From an uncultured Pirellula sp. (lineage in GTDB: Bacteria > Planctomycetota > Planctomycetia > Pirellulales > Pirellulaceae): a stretch of DNA of 55,843 bases. The notes beneath the pieces were generated by a model that ran no database searches, had not been told where the DNA came from, and saw nothing but the letters and a program-made list of their open reading frames with translations. Position numbers and translations under genes: made by a program. Positions 25,662 to 35,087 of this stretch are shown in pieces; the first letter of the stretch is position 1; the number at the start of each line of letters is the position of its first letter. The stretch lies in contig CAIOHR010000368.1 of assembly GCA_903858115.1 (NCBI GenBank), positions 1 to 55,843 on the forward strand, given 5' to 3'.

Positions 25662-27416
25662 ATGAGCCCATCTGAAACTGAGTCTTCCACTGCTGCTTCG
25701 AATGCTTACAAGCCGTTGCGAGTGTGGATTCCGATTCTATTATTGCCCTTGATGGTGCTCGCACGCTTCGTACCCGACCTCATTCCTGATGGTCCGGCTG
25801 GGACTTGGATGTTTAGTGCGTTCGGTCCGTTCCTGATCAGTGTTGCGGTCATGGGTTGGTGGATCATCTGCAGCCGTGCACGTTGGTTTGAACGGTTGCT
25901 TGGTCTTGTTGGAATAATCGCTGTGATTTCTTTGGTGATTGCAGTATCCGACCCGTCGATGCGCGGGCCTCTCGTGATCGTCATGACGATTCCAATGGCC
26001 ATTGCAGGCTTTGCGATCGGATTGATTGTGCTGGGCAGCAGGCTCTCGATCAGTCGCACCTCGATCGCTTTAGTTCTTGCATTGATCGGAGCTGGGGTGT
26101 CTGCTCTGACCAAGACAGACGGCGTTTGGGGGAATTTTGCATTCGGGTTGGACTGGCGATGGAACAAAACGGCCGAAGAGGAATTTCTTGCCAGTCGCAA
26201 AAATGGACCAGCCGATCCGTCCGCAGCCAAGATAGAAGCTTCGAGGGATGTGTTTCTTCAACCAGAGTGGCCCGGTTTTCGTGGGCCTTTGCAAGATGGG
26301 GTTCAGCACGGAAAGAGCTTCTCGTCGGATTGGAAAGCCAATCCTCCAAAAGAACTCTGGCGCATTCCTCTTGGACCAGCCTGGAGCTCGTTTGCAGTCG
26401 CTGGCAAATACCTGGTAACCCAGGAGCAACGAGGCGAGTTCGAAGCGGTCGTTTGCTACGAAAGCGAGTCGGGCAAACAAGTGTGGGCTAACGAAACTCC
26501 ATCTCGATTCTTCGAGGCACTGGGGGGGCTCGGACCGCGAGCCACTCCTACCATCGCCGAGGGATCTATCTTTTCTATGGGAGCGGAAGGTTGGTTGCTC
26601 AAATTGAACGCTACCAACGGCGAACTGCTTTGGAAGGTAGACATTCGAAAAGCGGCGGAATGCGATCCACCTATGTGGGGCTTTTCGTCATCTCCGCTCG
26701 TTTACGAAGGGATTGTAACAGTTCATGCCGGTGGGAAAGGGGATAAAGGGATCGTGGCGTTTGATTCGTCTACCGGCGAATTGAAATGGTCCGCCCCAGC
26801 GGGTAAGCAATCGTATTCCTCACCGCAAATTTTGACGATCCATGCTCAAAAAGTCCTAACCCTTTTGTCGGACGAGGGTGCTCATTTCTACGAGCCGCTC
26901 ACGGGCAAATCCGTGTACGACTACGAATGGCCCCATCAAGGTTATCGTGCTTTACAGGCTCAGATCGTTGAAGCGAATCAGATGTTGGTTCCGACAGGAT
27001 TAGGAGCCGGAACACGGTTGGTGGAGTTCACCAAAGAAAACGACCACTGGGCAGGCAAAGAGATATGGACGTCTAGGTTCATGAAGCCTGACTACAACGA
27101 CTTGGTAGTTCACAAAGGGTACTTGTATGGGTTCGATTCCGCCATTTTCGCGTGCGTGGATTTGAAAGACGGAAGCCAAAAATGGAAAGGCGGGAGATAC
27201 GGCAAAGGGCAAGTGCTGTTACTTGCCGATTCTGATCTATTGATCGTCGTCAGCGAAAAGGGAGAACTCGTTCTGCTGCGAGCCTCACCGGATGCGTTCG
27301 ACGAGCTTGCCAAAATTAATGCGATGGAGGGCAAGACCTGGAACCATCCCGTCGTCGTTGGCGATCGGCTTTACATTCGTAATGCGGAAGAGGCTATCTG
27401 TTATCAATTGCAGTAG
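25662..27416 (+). CDS. Membrane-anchored PQQ-like beta-propeller protein
   Basis: 584 residues. The N-terminal 160 residues have about four hydrophobic segments (for example LRVWIPILLLPLMVLARFVP, FLISVAVMGWWIICS, LLGLVGIIAVISLVIAVSD). From about 195 onward repeated beta-propeller blades are visible through PQQ-type W motifs (ESGKQVWANE, TNGELLWKVDI, STGELKWSAPAG, KDGSQKWKGG). Such proteins are either PQQ-dependent or, more often, non-catalytic BamB-like scaffolds; no calcium/PQQ catalytic set is obvious. Planctomycetes carry many. It is convergent with the sigma54 activator gene with only two bases between the stop codons and no terminator hairpin. Confidence 0.87.
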   Translation: MSPSETESSTAASNAYKPLRVWIPILLLPLMVLARFVPDLIPDGPAGTWMFSAFGPFLISVAVMGWWIICSRARWFERLLGLVGIIAVISLVIAVSDPSMRGPLVIVMTIPMAIAGFAIGLIVLGSRLSISRTSIALVLALIGAGVSALTKTDGVWGNFAFGLDWRWNKTAEEEFLASRKNGPADPSAAKIEASRDVFLQPEWPGFRGPLQDGVQHGKSFSSDWKANPPKELWRIPLGPAWSSFAVAGKYLVTQEQRGEFEAVVCYESESGKQVWANETPSRFFEALGGLGPRATPTIAEGSIFSMGAEGWLLKLNATNGELLWKVDIRKAAECDPPMWGFSSSPLVYEGIVTVHAGGKGDKGIVAFDSSTGELKWSAPAGKQSYSSPQILTIHAQKVLTLLSDEGAHFYEPLTGKSVYDYEWPHQGYRALQAQIVEANQMLVPTGLGAGTRLVEFTKENDHWAGKEIWTSRFMKPDYNDLVVHKGYLYGFDSAIFACVDLKDGSQKWKGGRYGKGQVLLLADSDLLIVVSEKGELVLLRASPDAFDELAKINAMEGKTWNHPVVVGDRLYIRNAEEAICYQLQ

Positions 27417-27418
27417 CT

Positions 27419-29308
27419 CTAGTCCGGTTGCTTCATACCGAGTTGTTTCATTTTGCGATAAAGATTGGAACGTTGTAGCCCCATGCGTTCAGCCGCTTGG
27501 GTGACGTTTCGGTGCGCTGCTTTGATTTGCTCTTCGATGTATCGAATCTGAAAGTCCGAGGTTGCGTCCGCTAGTGACTTTCGAAGATCGATAAAAGATT
27601 CAGTTTCGCTTTGTTGGCCTCGCGGCGAGCGAACAAAATCGATTTGCGAGTCGTCGATCGTGTCCTCTGCGGTCAAGTAGGCGATGCGTTCTACAATGTT
27701 CCGCAATTCTCGAACATTGCCTGGCCATTCGTGTGCCAAGAGTCGTTTCTTAGCGGACTCCGTCCACTTGGGTTTGTTCCGACCGATCTTGTTGCAGAAC
27801 ATCGTCAAAAAGAAATCCGCCAACTCCAAGACATCGTCCGCTCGATTCTTGAGGGCAGGCAGTTTGATGGTGACAACGGTCAAACGATAATACAAATCTT
27901 CGCGAAACTTTTTGTTCTGAACCAACTCCACGAGGTTCTGATTGGTAGCCGCAATGACCCGAACGTTCACAGGAATGGTTATCGATCCACCAACTCGCAC
28001 GACCACTTTCTCTTCAAGAACACGGAGCAATTTTGTCTGGCCTGCCAAACTCATGTCCCCGATCTCATCGAGGAACAATGTACCGCCCGACGCAAGTTCA
28101 AACTTTCCCGTGCGTGTCTCGTGAGCGTCCGTGAACGCGCCTTTTTCGTGGCCGAAAAGTTCGCTCTCCAAGAGTGTTTCTGTGATGGCCGCACAGTTCA
28201 CAGCAATAAAGGGCTCGAATCGTCGTTTGCTTTGATAGTGAATTTGACGCGAGACGACTTCTTTTCCCGTCCCATTTTCGCCCAACAACAGCACTGCCAA
28301 ATCCGTCTCGCCGACGCGCTTGACCGTTGCCTTCAGAGACTGCATCTCGGCAGACTCGCCAATCAACTGCACTTGTTGAAGTGCGTCTTGGGTCAATCGA
28401 TCGCGCGTCTGCATCAAGCGTTGCATCTGTTGTGTATTGGACAACGAAGCAGACGCATGCCGTGCAAGCTCGATAAGATCCTGTTCATCTTGTGCATCGA
28501 ATCGGCCGTCCGTGTGATTGATCACTTCGAACACACCCATCGGCTTTCCTCGTACGTCGACGAGTGGAACCGCAAGGAGTGAATCCGTTCGATATCCGCT
28601 GCTAGTATCGACGCGTCGATCTACTTCATCGGTGGGGTCCGATCGATCCCACCGTCGCGGTTGCATACTCTTCAATACAGCACCCGCGACCCCTTTGTCG
28701 TCAGCGATTCGCAGAGGCTTTCCTTCGATGCCCAGGGCTGGATGCCCGACCAGTTCTCGTGCCGTTTTGTCCCACAAAAAGATACTGGCACGATCGCATC
28801 GCAGCAAACGTGTTGCAGCTTGAGCGATATCTTGTAACAGCCGATCTAGATCTTGGTGCGTGTGCCAATCAGCAGTTACCGTGAGAATTTGATTCAGTCG
28901 GATCACGTCGCGAGATTTTTGCTGCTGACGATGCCAAACATCAATGGCTTTCGCAATGAGACTTGTGTCTGTTTCTGTTTGGTTCTGAATTCTTGATGGC
29001 AAAGGAGGATGAAAGCAAAGCACCAAGTCTTTGTGCGAATCACAGAGGATCGGAAGGTAAGACCAGCTCGAACTTTGTTTAGATAATCTCTGGTCTAAAC
29101 AATCACTAGCAATACTCCAATCTGGTGGTTCTGGAGAATTTTTCCCGAGCTGCAATACTTTTTTCCAGGCACCCTTGGCACCGCGCATGAAGACTAGGTT
29201 TTGAGTTCCTAATTCTTGTCGCCATCGATCGAGCGGTTCCTGGAGCAATTGCTCCAGAGAGCGGGCCGATTCTAGCGTTTGAAATAGCTCACCAGAAAGA
29301 GCAGTCAT
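27419..29308 (-). CDS. Sigma54-dependent transcriptional activator with GAF domain
   Basis: 629 residues. An N-terminal region (1-140) of unknown fold is followed by a GAF sensor domain (about 145-300; ASIFLWDKTARELVGHPALG, LLAVPLVDVRGKPMGVFEVIN), an AAA+ domain (about 315-555) with Walker A GENGTGKE, ELFGHEKGAFTDA, Walker B GGTLFLDEIGDM and the arginine-rich RFEPF/REDLYYRL segments, then a Fis-type helix-turn-helix (about 590-625; NVTQAAERMGLQRSNLYRKM). The sigma54-contact loop reads GAFTDA instead of the canonical GAFTGA. It should activate sigma54 promoters in response to a small ligand. Eight nucleotides separate it from the MFS gene stop, so the two are probably one operon and the transporter may be related to the signal. 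Confidence 0.94.
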   Translation of the reverse strand: MTALSGELFQTLESARSLEQLLQEPLDRWRQELGTQNLVFMRGAKGAWKKVLQLGKNSPEPPDWSIASDCLDQRLSKQSSSWSYLPILCDSHKDLVLCFHPPLPSRIQNQTETDTSLIAKAIDVWHRQQQKSRDVIRLNQILTVTADWHTHQDLDRLLQDIAQAATRLLRCDRASIFLWDKTARELVGHPALGIEGKPLRIADDKGVAGAVLKSMQPRRWDRSDPTDEVDRRVDTSSGYRTDSLLAVPLVDVRGKPMGVFEVINHTDGRFDAQDEQDLIELARHASASLSNTQQMQRLMQTRDRLTQDALQQVQLIGESAEMQSLKATVKRVGETDLAVLLLGENGTGKEVVSRQIHYQSKRRFEPFIAVNCAAITETLLESELFGHEKGAFTDAHETRTGKFELASGGTLFLDEIGDMSLAGQTKLLRVLEEKVVVRVGGSITIPVNVRVIAATNQNLVELVQNKKFREDLYYRLTVVTIKLPALKNRADDVLELADFFLTMFCNKIGRNKPKWTESAKKRLLAHEWPGNVRELRNIVERIAYLTAEDTIDDSQIDFVRSPRGQQSETESFIDLRKSLADATSDFQIRYIEEQIKAAHRNVTQAAERMGLQRSNLYRKMKQLGMKQPD

Positions 29309-29316
29309 AGACGGAT

Positions 29317-30753
29317 CTACTCGTGAGCCTCAGGGCCGGGTTCTGGCAACATGAAACTGAGGACGCCACCCAATACGGCATAGCCTCCAGCGACGAAAGC
29401 ACCGACCATAGCGATCTTCGAAGGATCGGGCGGACTCGAGTCCGACAATGTCAATGTTAACCACGCCGCGAATGTGCCGATGACACGTCCGCCGATATTG
29501 GCTGCAAAACTCTCTCCGGTCCCTCGCAAATGGACTGGGAACACGAGTGGAATGTAATTGCCCCAAAAACTAAATTGGGCCACGACCAAGAAGCCTGCCA
29601 CAAAGATCCCGACTTTGATCATCGTGAGTGAATCTGTGGCCAAATTGTTCGAGATCCACCAGAAAAGTAAGGGCACGAAGATGACGGACGGCCAATTGAA
29701 GAGTCGGAATAAATTGCGTCTTGAGATCGCGACGAGTGCGATCAGTGCGAAAGCAACTCGACCGACGAGTCCGCCGAGCTCTTGCCATTGCGTCACCTTG
29801 GCTGCCGCGCGATCGTTGGCATTACCGGCCGTCGCCTTCACCTGCGCCTCGGTCATATCCGGTGTTTTGGCCTTGGCAGCAGCAACTGCGGCTTTGCCTT
29901 CGGCGATCACTTGCTGATGCCCTTTGTTAGGTGCTGTCAAGATTTGAGGAAGTTGTTGGATGGCACCGAAAGCGATCCCGTACGAAGCAGCAAACATGAG
30001 TGTGGTAATGATGGTTGTCTTCGCAAGCGCTGGACTAAACAGTTCCATAATACTCGGACGTTTTAAAGTGCCCGCGTTGCGTTTGGCTTGCCATGCAGGG
30101 GATTCGGGAAGGAATGGCCGAATAACGATTAGCGGAATTGCCGGTATAACACCGGAGATGAGCGTGTATCGCCAAGCCTCATGCAATCCATGGATCGCAG
30201 GTAATGATTTACTTTCTGCCAAGTAGCCGCAAAGTTCATTGGCACCAGCCACCAAGATTCCACCGAGCGACGAAAACGCCTGGGTAAAGCCCAATACTCG
30301 TTCTCGTTGTTTTGGATCGGTGAAGAGTTCGGCGAGCCAAGCGACGGCGGCCACAAACTCCACACACACGCCGATGAAAACCAAACACCGGCAAATCAGC
30401 AGGTGGTAGAGGTTGGTACTGAACCCTGCCGCAAATGCAGAGAAAGCGTAAAGTAAAATACTAAATGTTAGAACGCGGCGACGACCAAAGTAGTCCGTCA
30501 AGTAACCGCCTAGCAGTCCAAAAACTCCTCCCACCAACGCAGGAACAAAGAACAATGTTCTCGCCCAAGAGATGTATTCCGTTGTTCCAGGTGAATAGCC
30601 ACCAAGACGGACCATCGCCGACTTGAGAATCAGCGGCAGCATCAAAAGCTCGTAGATATCGAAAGCGAAACCTATCGAAGCCACGATACAAACGAGCCAA
30701 ACTACCGTTTTGCTTATGGACACCGGGGAGGTCGTCGGATTGTTGGTTGACAT
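29317..30753 (-). CDS. Major facilitator superfamily transporter
   Basis: 478 residues from the ATG at 30753, where the first helix follows after about 15 residues; 30 upstream codons are open but lack a start context and overlap the shared divergent promoter region. Twelve helices are expected; the loop-2 signature GYLTDYFGRRRV and the LPESP sequence after helix 6 mark a sugar/organic-acid porter type. An unusual Ala/Lys-rich loop of about 55 residues (near 290-345, EGKAAVAAAKAKTPDM) is inserted between helices 7 and 8. It moves a solute with a proton, but I cannot name the substrate. It is 8 nt upstream of the sigma54 activator and divergent from the OleD-like gene. Confidence 0.92.
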   Translation of the reverse strand: MSTNNPTTSPVSISKTVVWLVCIVASIGFAFDIYELLMLPLILKSAMVRLGGYSPGTTEYISWARTLFFVPALVGGVFGLLGGYLTDYFGRRRVLTFSILLYAFSAFAAGFSTNLYHLLICRCLVFIGVCVEFVAAVAWLAELFTDPKQRERVLGFTQAFSSLGGILVAGANELCGYLAESKSLPAIHGLHEAWRYTLISGVIPAIPLIVIRPFLPESPAWQAKRNAGTLKRPSIMELFSPALAKTTIITTLMFAASYGIAFGAIQQLPQILTAPNKGHQQVIAEGKAAVAAAKAKTPDMTEAQVKATAGNANDRAAAKVTQWQELGGLVGRVAFALIALVAISRRNLFRLFNWPSVIFVPLLFWWISNNLATDSLTMIKVGIFVAGFLVVAQFSFWGNYIPLVFPVHLRGTGESFAANIGGRVIGTFAAWLTLTLSDSSPPDPSKIAMVGAFVAGGYAVLGGVLSFMLPEPGPEAHE

Positions 30754-30877
30754 GGAGTACTCAAAAAAGGGTGGGGGATTCGATAGGCGGCCGGACGCAA
30801 ATCGACAATACTTTACACTCGGACGCCTGATTGCGAACCACACCTACTTTATTTTCCCTCGTAGAACGCCATTTTCT

Positions 30878-31864
30878 GTGTCGATTCAAGTGCTAGTTAC
30901 CGGTTACGGAGGCTTTCTGGGGAAAGCAATTTGCCGACGATTGCTCCAAAGAGGCTACACCGTTCGCGGAATTGCACGTGGTCTTTACCCCGATATGGCG
31001 GCAATCGGCGTGGATTGCCTACGAGCCTCGGTGACCGACGAATCGGCCTGCGATCAAGCTTGCCGTGGCGTACAAGCTGTCATTCATACCGCTGCATTGG
31101 CTGGTGTCTGGGGCAAAGCGATCGACTTTGAAAGAGCGAATGTTCATTCGACCGATGCTCTACTCAGGGCAGCCTCCAAGAGTGGAGTCCGAACATTTGT
31201 CTACACCAGTTCTCCTTCGGTGACCTTTGACGGCAGTCCTCAACGCAACATGGACGAGTCCGCTCCTTACCCCGCTCGTTGGCTTTGCCATTATCCCAGA
31301 ACAAAAGCTTTCGGTGAACAGCGTGCGCTGGATTGCAATTCCTCACAATTGGCTACCTGCGCACTGCGTCCTCATCTGATCTGGGGACCTGGCGACCCTC
31401 ATTTGATTCCGCGTGTCATCGAGCGATGTCGACAAGGTCGGTTGATGCGTGTCGGGGATGGTAAAAACTTGATCGACACTGTCCATGTGGACGCTGCAGC
31501 GGAAGCTCATTGTCTGGCCCTCGAACGATTGATAGACCGCGATTCATCTGTCATGGGACGTCCCTTTTTTATTACCGATGGCCAGCCGATGGAGTGTTGG
31601 CAATGGATCACGGAAATACTTGCGCTCGCGAAACTGACTCCTCCCAATCGTTCCATTTCACTCGCAAATGCCTATCGGATCGGCGCGATTCTAGAGGGCC
31701 TTTACACTGTACTAGGAAAAAGCACCGAACCCCCGATGACGCGATTTGTTGCGAAACAACTTGGGGTGGATCACTACTTCAACATAGAGTCAGCCAAAAC
31801 GCGACTTGGCTACAAACCGCTTACAAATCGCACCGAACTGCTACAGCAAATCACGATACAATAG
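30878..31864 (+). CDS. NAD(P)-dependent epimerase/reductase, OleD-like
   Basis: 328 residues from the GTG at 30878, which places the Rossmann GYGGFLG motif near residue 10 as in the family; the frame is open to 30710 but that part would overlap the MFS gene start on the other strand. Catalytic YxxxK is in HYPRTKAFGEQ, preceded by TSSPSVTFDG. These words are those of the 3-beta-hydroxysteroid dehydrogenase group that includes OleD, the 2-alkyl-3-oxoalkanoate reductase of long-chain olefin synthesis, present in some planctomycetes. No oleA, oleB or oleC lies in the window, so the function stays open. No strong ribosome-binding site. Confidence 0.8.
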   Translation: MSIQVLVTGYGGFLGKAICRRLLQRGYTVRGIARGLYPDMAAIGVDCLRASVTDESACDQACRGVQAVIHTAALAGVWGKAIDFERANVHSTDALLRAASKSGVRTFVYTSSPSVTFDGSPQRNMDESAPYPARWLCHYPRTKAFGEQRALDCNSSQLATCALRPHLIWGPGDPHLIPRVIERCRQGRLMRVGDGKNLIDTVHVDAAAEAHCLALERLIDRDSSVMGRPFFITDGQPMECWQWITEILALAKLTPPNRSISLANAYRIGAILEGLYTVLGKSTEPPMTRFVAKQLGVDHYFNIESAKTRLGYKPLTNRTELLQQITIQ

Positions 31865-31870
31865 CATTGC

Positions 31871-31977
31871 ATAGGCTTCCAAGTGGGATAGGCTTCCAGC
31901 CTGTCCATGTCCTGTTACTTTAAACTCATATTGCCCTACCTTAACTCAATATCACAGGACAGTCTTCCCGCCTGTCC
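31871..31977. repeat. Dispersed palindromic repeat, two copies
   Basis: Copy A (31886-31906) and copy B (31957-31977) are related 21-nt elements: arm GGATAGGCT or GGACAGTCT, centre TCC, arm AGCCTGTCC or CGCCTGTCC. Copy A folds with one G-T wobble. An extra half copy, ATAGGCTTCCA, is at 31871-31881. They lie in the gap between the OleD-like and DUF808 genes. Confidence 0.65.
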
Positions 31978-32016
31978 AAGTAATCAACCACCGACTTAGA
32001 AAGCACCGAACAAAGC

Positions 32017-32952
32017 ATGGCGTCCGGATTCTTTATTCTCTTAGATGATATTGCCACGATTTTGGACGATGTTGCCGCCATGACGAAAGTGGCAGTCCAA
32101 AAGACGGCTGGAGTTCTCGGTGATGACTTGGCTCTCAATGCGCAGCAAGTATCTGGTGTGGACGCGAATCGCGAGCTCCCGATCGTATTTGCTGTCGCAA
32201 AAGGTTCAGCAGTCAACAAAGTTATCCTCATTCCCGTTGCGTTGCTATTGAGCTATTACTTCCCTGCCGCGATCGACCCGTTAATGATTTTCGGTGGTGG
32301 GTTCTTATGTTTTGAAGGGGTGGAAAAGATCCTCCACAAGTTCCTTCATTCTCACGACGAAGATGCGGAACATCAAAAATCGCACCATGAGATCATTGCG
32401 ACTCCTGAAATTGACGTCGTTAGTGCCGAGAAGGCAAAGATCAAAGGCGCTATCCGAACTGACTTTATCTTGTCAGCCGAGATCATTGTCATCTCTCTTG
32501 GAGTCGTAGCGGGCTCACCGATCGTGACACAGATAGGAGTGTTAAGTGCGATTGGCCTGGTCATGACGATCGGTGTTTATGGACTGGTGGCAGGCATCGT
32601 GAAACTCGATGACTTGGGCGTATGGATGTCTCGTACGAAAGGCATCGCTCGGTCCATTGGATTTTTGATCTTGCAGGGTTCGCCGTACTTGATGCGAGGC
32701 CTTTCCATTGCAGGAACAGCGGCGATGTTTCTCGTCGGAGGGGGAATCTTGGTGCACAAAGTGAAATGGATTCATGATGCGATCGAACCGATCCTGCACC
32801 ATGTAGAACACTCTATTCCAATTCTGAAAACTCCCACCAGTATGCTACTAGACGGTGCTGTCGGAATGCTCATCGGATTGCTCGTGGTCCTTTGCATTCA
32901 GTTGGTGAAGCAGTTTCTCCCAAAATCCAAATCGAAGGCAAAAACAAACTAA
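32017..32952 (+). CDS. DUF808 membrane protein (YedI-like)
   Basis: 311 residues. The N-terminus MASGFFILLDDIATILDDVA is the hallmark of DUF808, followed by MTKVAVQKTAGVLGDDLALNA and VNKVILIPVALLLSYY. About six membrane segments occur between residues 68 and 305. The family is widespread in proteobacteria and planctomycetes; E. coli YedI is the reference and has no established function. Length is typical (about 300). No neighbour on the same strand is close enough to suggest an operon. The ATG at 32017 is the only start giving the conserved N-terminus. Confidence 0.92.
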   Translation: MASGFFILLDDIATILDDVAAMTKVAVQKTAGVLGDDLALNAQQVSGVDANRELPIVFAVAKGSAVNKVILIPVALLLSYYFPAAIDPLMIFGGGFLCFEGVEKILHKFLHSHDEDAEHQKSHHEIIATPEIDVVSAEKAKIKGAIRTDFILSAEIIVISLGVVAGSPIVTQIGVLSAIGLVMTIGVYGLVAGIVKLDDLGVWMSRTKGIARSIGFLILQGSPYLMRGLSIAGTAAMFLVGGGILVHKVKWIHDAIEPILHHVEHSIPILKTPTSMLLDGAVGMLIGLLVVLCIQLVKQFLPKSKSKAKTN

Positions 32953-33270
32953 CAAGACTAGGGGCAAAGTCAGGTTGTGCCATCAAAAGTCAACATGCCA
33001 AACGAGGATTGCTAGCAAGCCATTGGTTTTCAATTGACTTGAAAAAGCGGCTTCGGTTCTTGAACAAAGAGCTGCCGGCCCCTTTATTCCCTCTTTCCAC
33101 TTCCACTCATCCAACCGGAGATCACTGCCGATAAAGATGACTGCGGATAAAAAGCGGATAAAATAAATTGTGCTGTGGGAGCGTGCATACGGGTTCCTCT
33201 AGCTGCGATGCTGGGCTTACAGTTCTACGCATGATGGCCTACGGTGATTCGATTGAGCATTGCAGCATAA

Positions 33271-33302
33271 CACGGTGGCGCAATATTACACGGTGGCGCA
33301 AT
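33271..33302. repeat. Two 14-nt direct repeats, period 18
   Basis: CACGGTGGCGCAAT occurs at 33271-33284 and 33289-33302 with 4 nt between copies. It lies 31-62 nt upstream of the chosen porin start. The period is a multiple of three, but the region upstream of the signal peptide is not expected to be coding; a regulator-binding pair is possible. Confidence 0.6.
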
Positions 33303-33332
33303 CGCTCAGCGACGAGCATGAGGTTTCGCAAT

Positions 33333-34847
33333 ATGAAACGGCAAGAATGCCATATTGCTAAATCAGCGGTCTTGAGAGCTCGGTCGATGCTGGCGATTGC
33401 ATTGGTTTGGATGGCGGGAACTGCGAGAGCCGACCCGCCTGATTCTGGGGTACTCCCAATTCAAACGGTGCCGGAACTCAATCGGATCGAGCAGACGCTC
33501 CAGTCGATTATCGATGAGAACGCTCGACTGTCGGAGGAGGTCCAAACACTCCGAGCACTTCAAGAACCATCCTCGGTTCCTCTATTGGAGTATGCAGAGG
33601 TAGCAGACTGGAGCACCGCTGCGGATAATGTCCAAGCCGATTCGATGCCGCAAAATCCCGCTGAGTACTATGCGATGTACGACAACGGAATCGTGATTCG
33701 GCCGAAGAAGCTCGACAAGTCTCCGTTTTCGATGAAGGTCAATCATCAGAACACATTTCGCTACACGGGATTCGTGAGGGATGAGCAATCTTGGGTCGAC
33801 AACGCTGGTAATACTAATCCGATTTTCAGCAGCACCAACTTTGCGATTCCGCGTGGCCGGTTGATCTTCTCTGGAAACACACTGATGCCGGATTTGTCGT
33901 ACCTGCTCAACATCGATTACAACACCGTCAATAACAACCCGATTGGGTTCCGTGCTTTTGCTTTGAGCTACCGCTTTAGCCGTGGGTTTCAAGCGCACGT
34001 TGGACAGAACAAAGTTCCTGGCTCTCGCGAGTGGCTTCATAGTTCGTTCGACGCCCAAGAAGGGCCCGATCGTTCCATGGCGACCACTTTTTTCCGGCCA
34101 AGTCTAAGCCAAGGAATTTGGTTCACGGGTGAACCCATAGAAGCGTTCAAGTACCATGCGATGTTTTCAAATGGATTCAATACGCTAAACCTGAATTCGC
34201 GAGAGCTCAACAATCGGTTCTGTGGTTCGGAATCGATTTGGTGGGAACCATGGGGTGATTTTGGTCGTGGGTACTCCGATATCGAGTGCCATCGAGAGGC
34301 CGTGGTGCGATTAGGTAGTAGTTTTACCTACACCTTGGAGAAGGGGAGCCAAGCTAGTGATTATCCAGAAAACACTTTAATTCGACTCTCGGATGGGACA
34401 CTGATCACACAGTCCGGGGCACTAGCTCCAGGTGTAATCGTGCAGGAATTTCAACTGTCCCTCATGGCGATCGATTTTGCCTATAAATATCGAGGGCTCA
34501 GCCTGTCAACTGAGATTTATCGTCAGGGCTTATCAAACCTACGGGGAAATGGTCCGCTTCCCGTAAGCACTCTCGAAACGTACGGTGGGTTGGTGCAGGG
34601 AGGTTACTTTATTGTCCCGCAGAAAGTCGAACTATACTCGCGCAACTCGTTTGTCACCGGTGCCTACGGCTCGGGGACCGAGATTGCAGGAGGAGCCAAC
34701 TGGTTCGTGCTGAAGGGAAAAAGTAACCTACGCTACACATTTGACACTGCGTGGTTAGAAGGTTCTCCGGCCGATCAAAATCGCACTGGTTTTGTAGCAG
34801 GGCAGTCAGGGCTGCTAATACGGACTCAGATCACCTCCTCTTTTTGA
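33333..34847 (+). CDS. OprO/OprP-type outer-membrane porin
   Basis: 504 residues from the ATG at 33333, which gives a compact signal peptide (basic start, then MLAIALVWMAGTARA) and has AGG a few bases upstream; the frame is open 55 codons further but that part includes an 18-nt tandem repeat. Residues about 40-70 are a short coiled coil (LNRIEQTLQSIIDEN), the periplasmic trimerisation feature of this family. The beta-barrel region has NHQNTFRYTGFVRD, FAIPRGRLIFSG and the LSYLLNIDYNT segment and ends with phenylalanine, as outer-membrane barrels do. It should let anions (phosphate or pyrophosphate in the reference family) or sugars pass. Followed by an OprB-type porin 240 nt on. Confidence 0.85.
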   Translation: MKRQECHIAKSAVLRARSMLAIALVWMAGTARADPPDSGVLPIQTVPELNRIEQTLQSIIDENARLSEEVQTLRALQEPSSVPLLEYAEVADWSTAADNVQADSMPQNPAEYYAMYDNGIVIRPKKLDKSPFSMKVNHQNTFRYTGFVRDEQSWVDNAGNTNPIFSSTNFAIPRGRLIFSGNTLMPDLSYLLNIDYNTVNNNPIGFRAFALSYRFSRGFQAHVGQNKVPGSREWLHSSFDAQEGPDRSMATTFFRPSLSQGIWFTGEPIEAFKYHAMFSNGFNTLNLNSRELNNRFCGSESIWWEPWGDFGRGYSDIECHREAVVRLGSSFTYTLEKGSQASDYPENTLIRLSDGTLITQSGALAPGVIVQEFQLSLMAIDFAYKYRGLSLSTEIYRQGLSNLRGNGPLPVSTLETYGGLVQGGYFIVPQKVELYSRNSFVTGAYGSGTEIAGGANWFVLKGKSNLRYTFDTAWLEGSPADQNRTGFVAGQSGLLIRTQITSSF

Positions 34848-35087
34848 TGACCGACCTAGCTCATCACACTCTCCAAAGGCGTTTGGTCTGCTCGAGGCTG
34901 TGTGTACAAACTACGAGCTTTAACGATTACAGGGATGTTGTGCCTGAATTCTAAATGGATGCCGTCAAACTCTCGTTTTGATTGCGAGGAGCGAAACCAA
35001 CTCAACGATGAGACTCGATAGCCAGGGTTAGGATTCGGCAAATGGATTTGCCGCTTGACGCTCGGCTTATCTTAGGGAATTCCAAAA

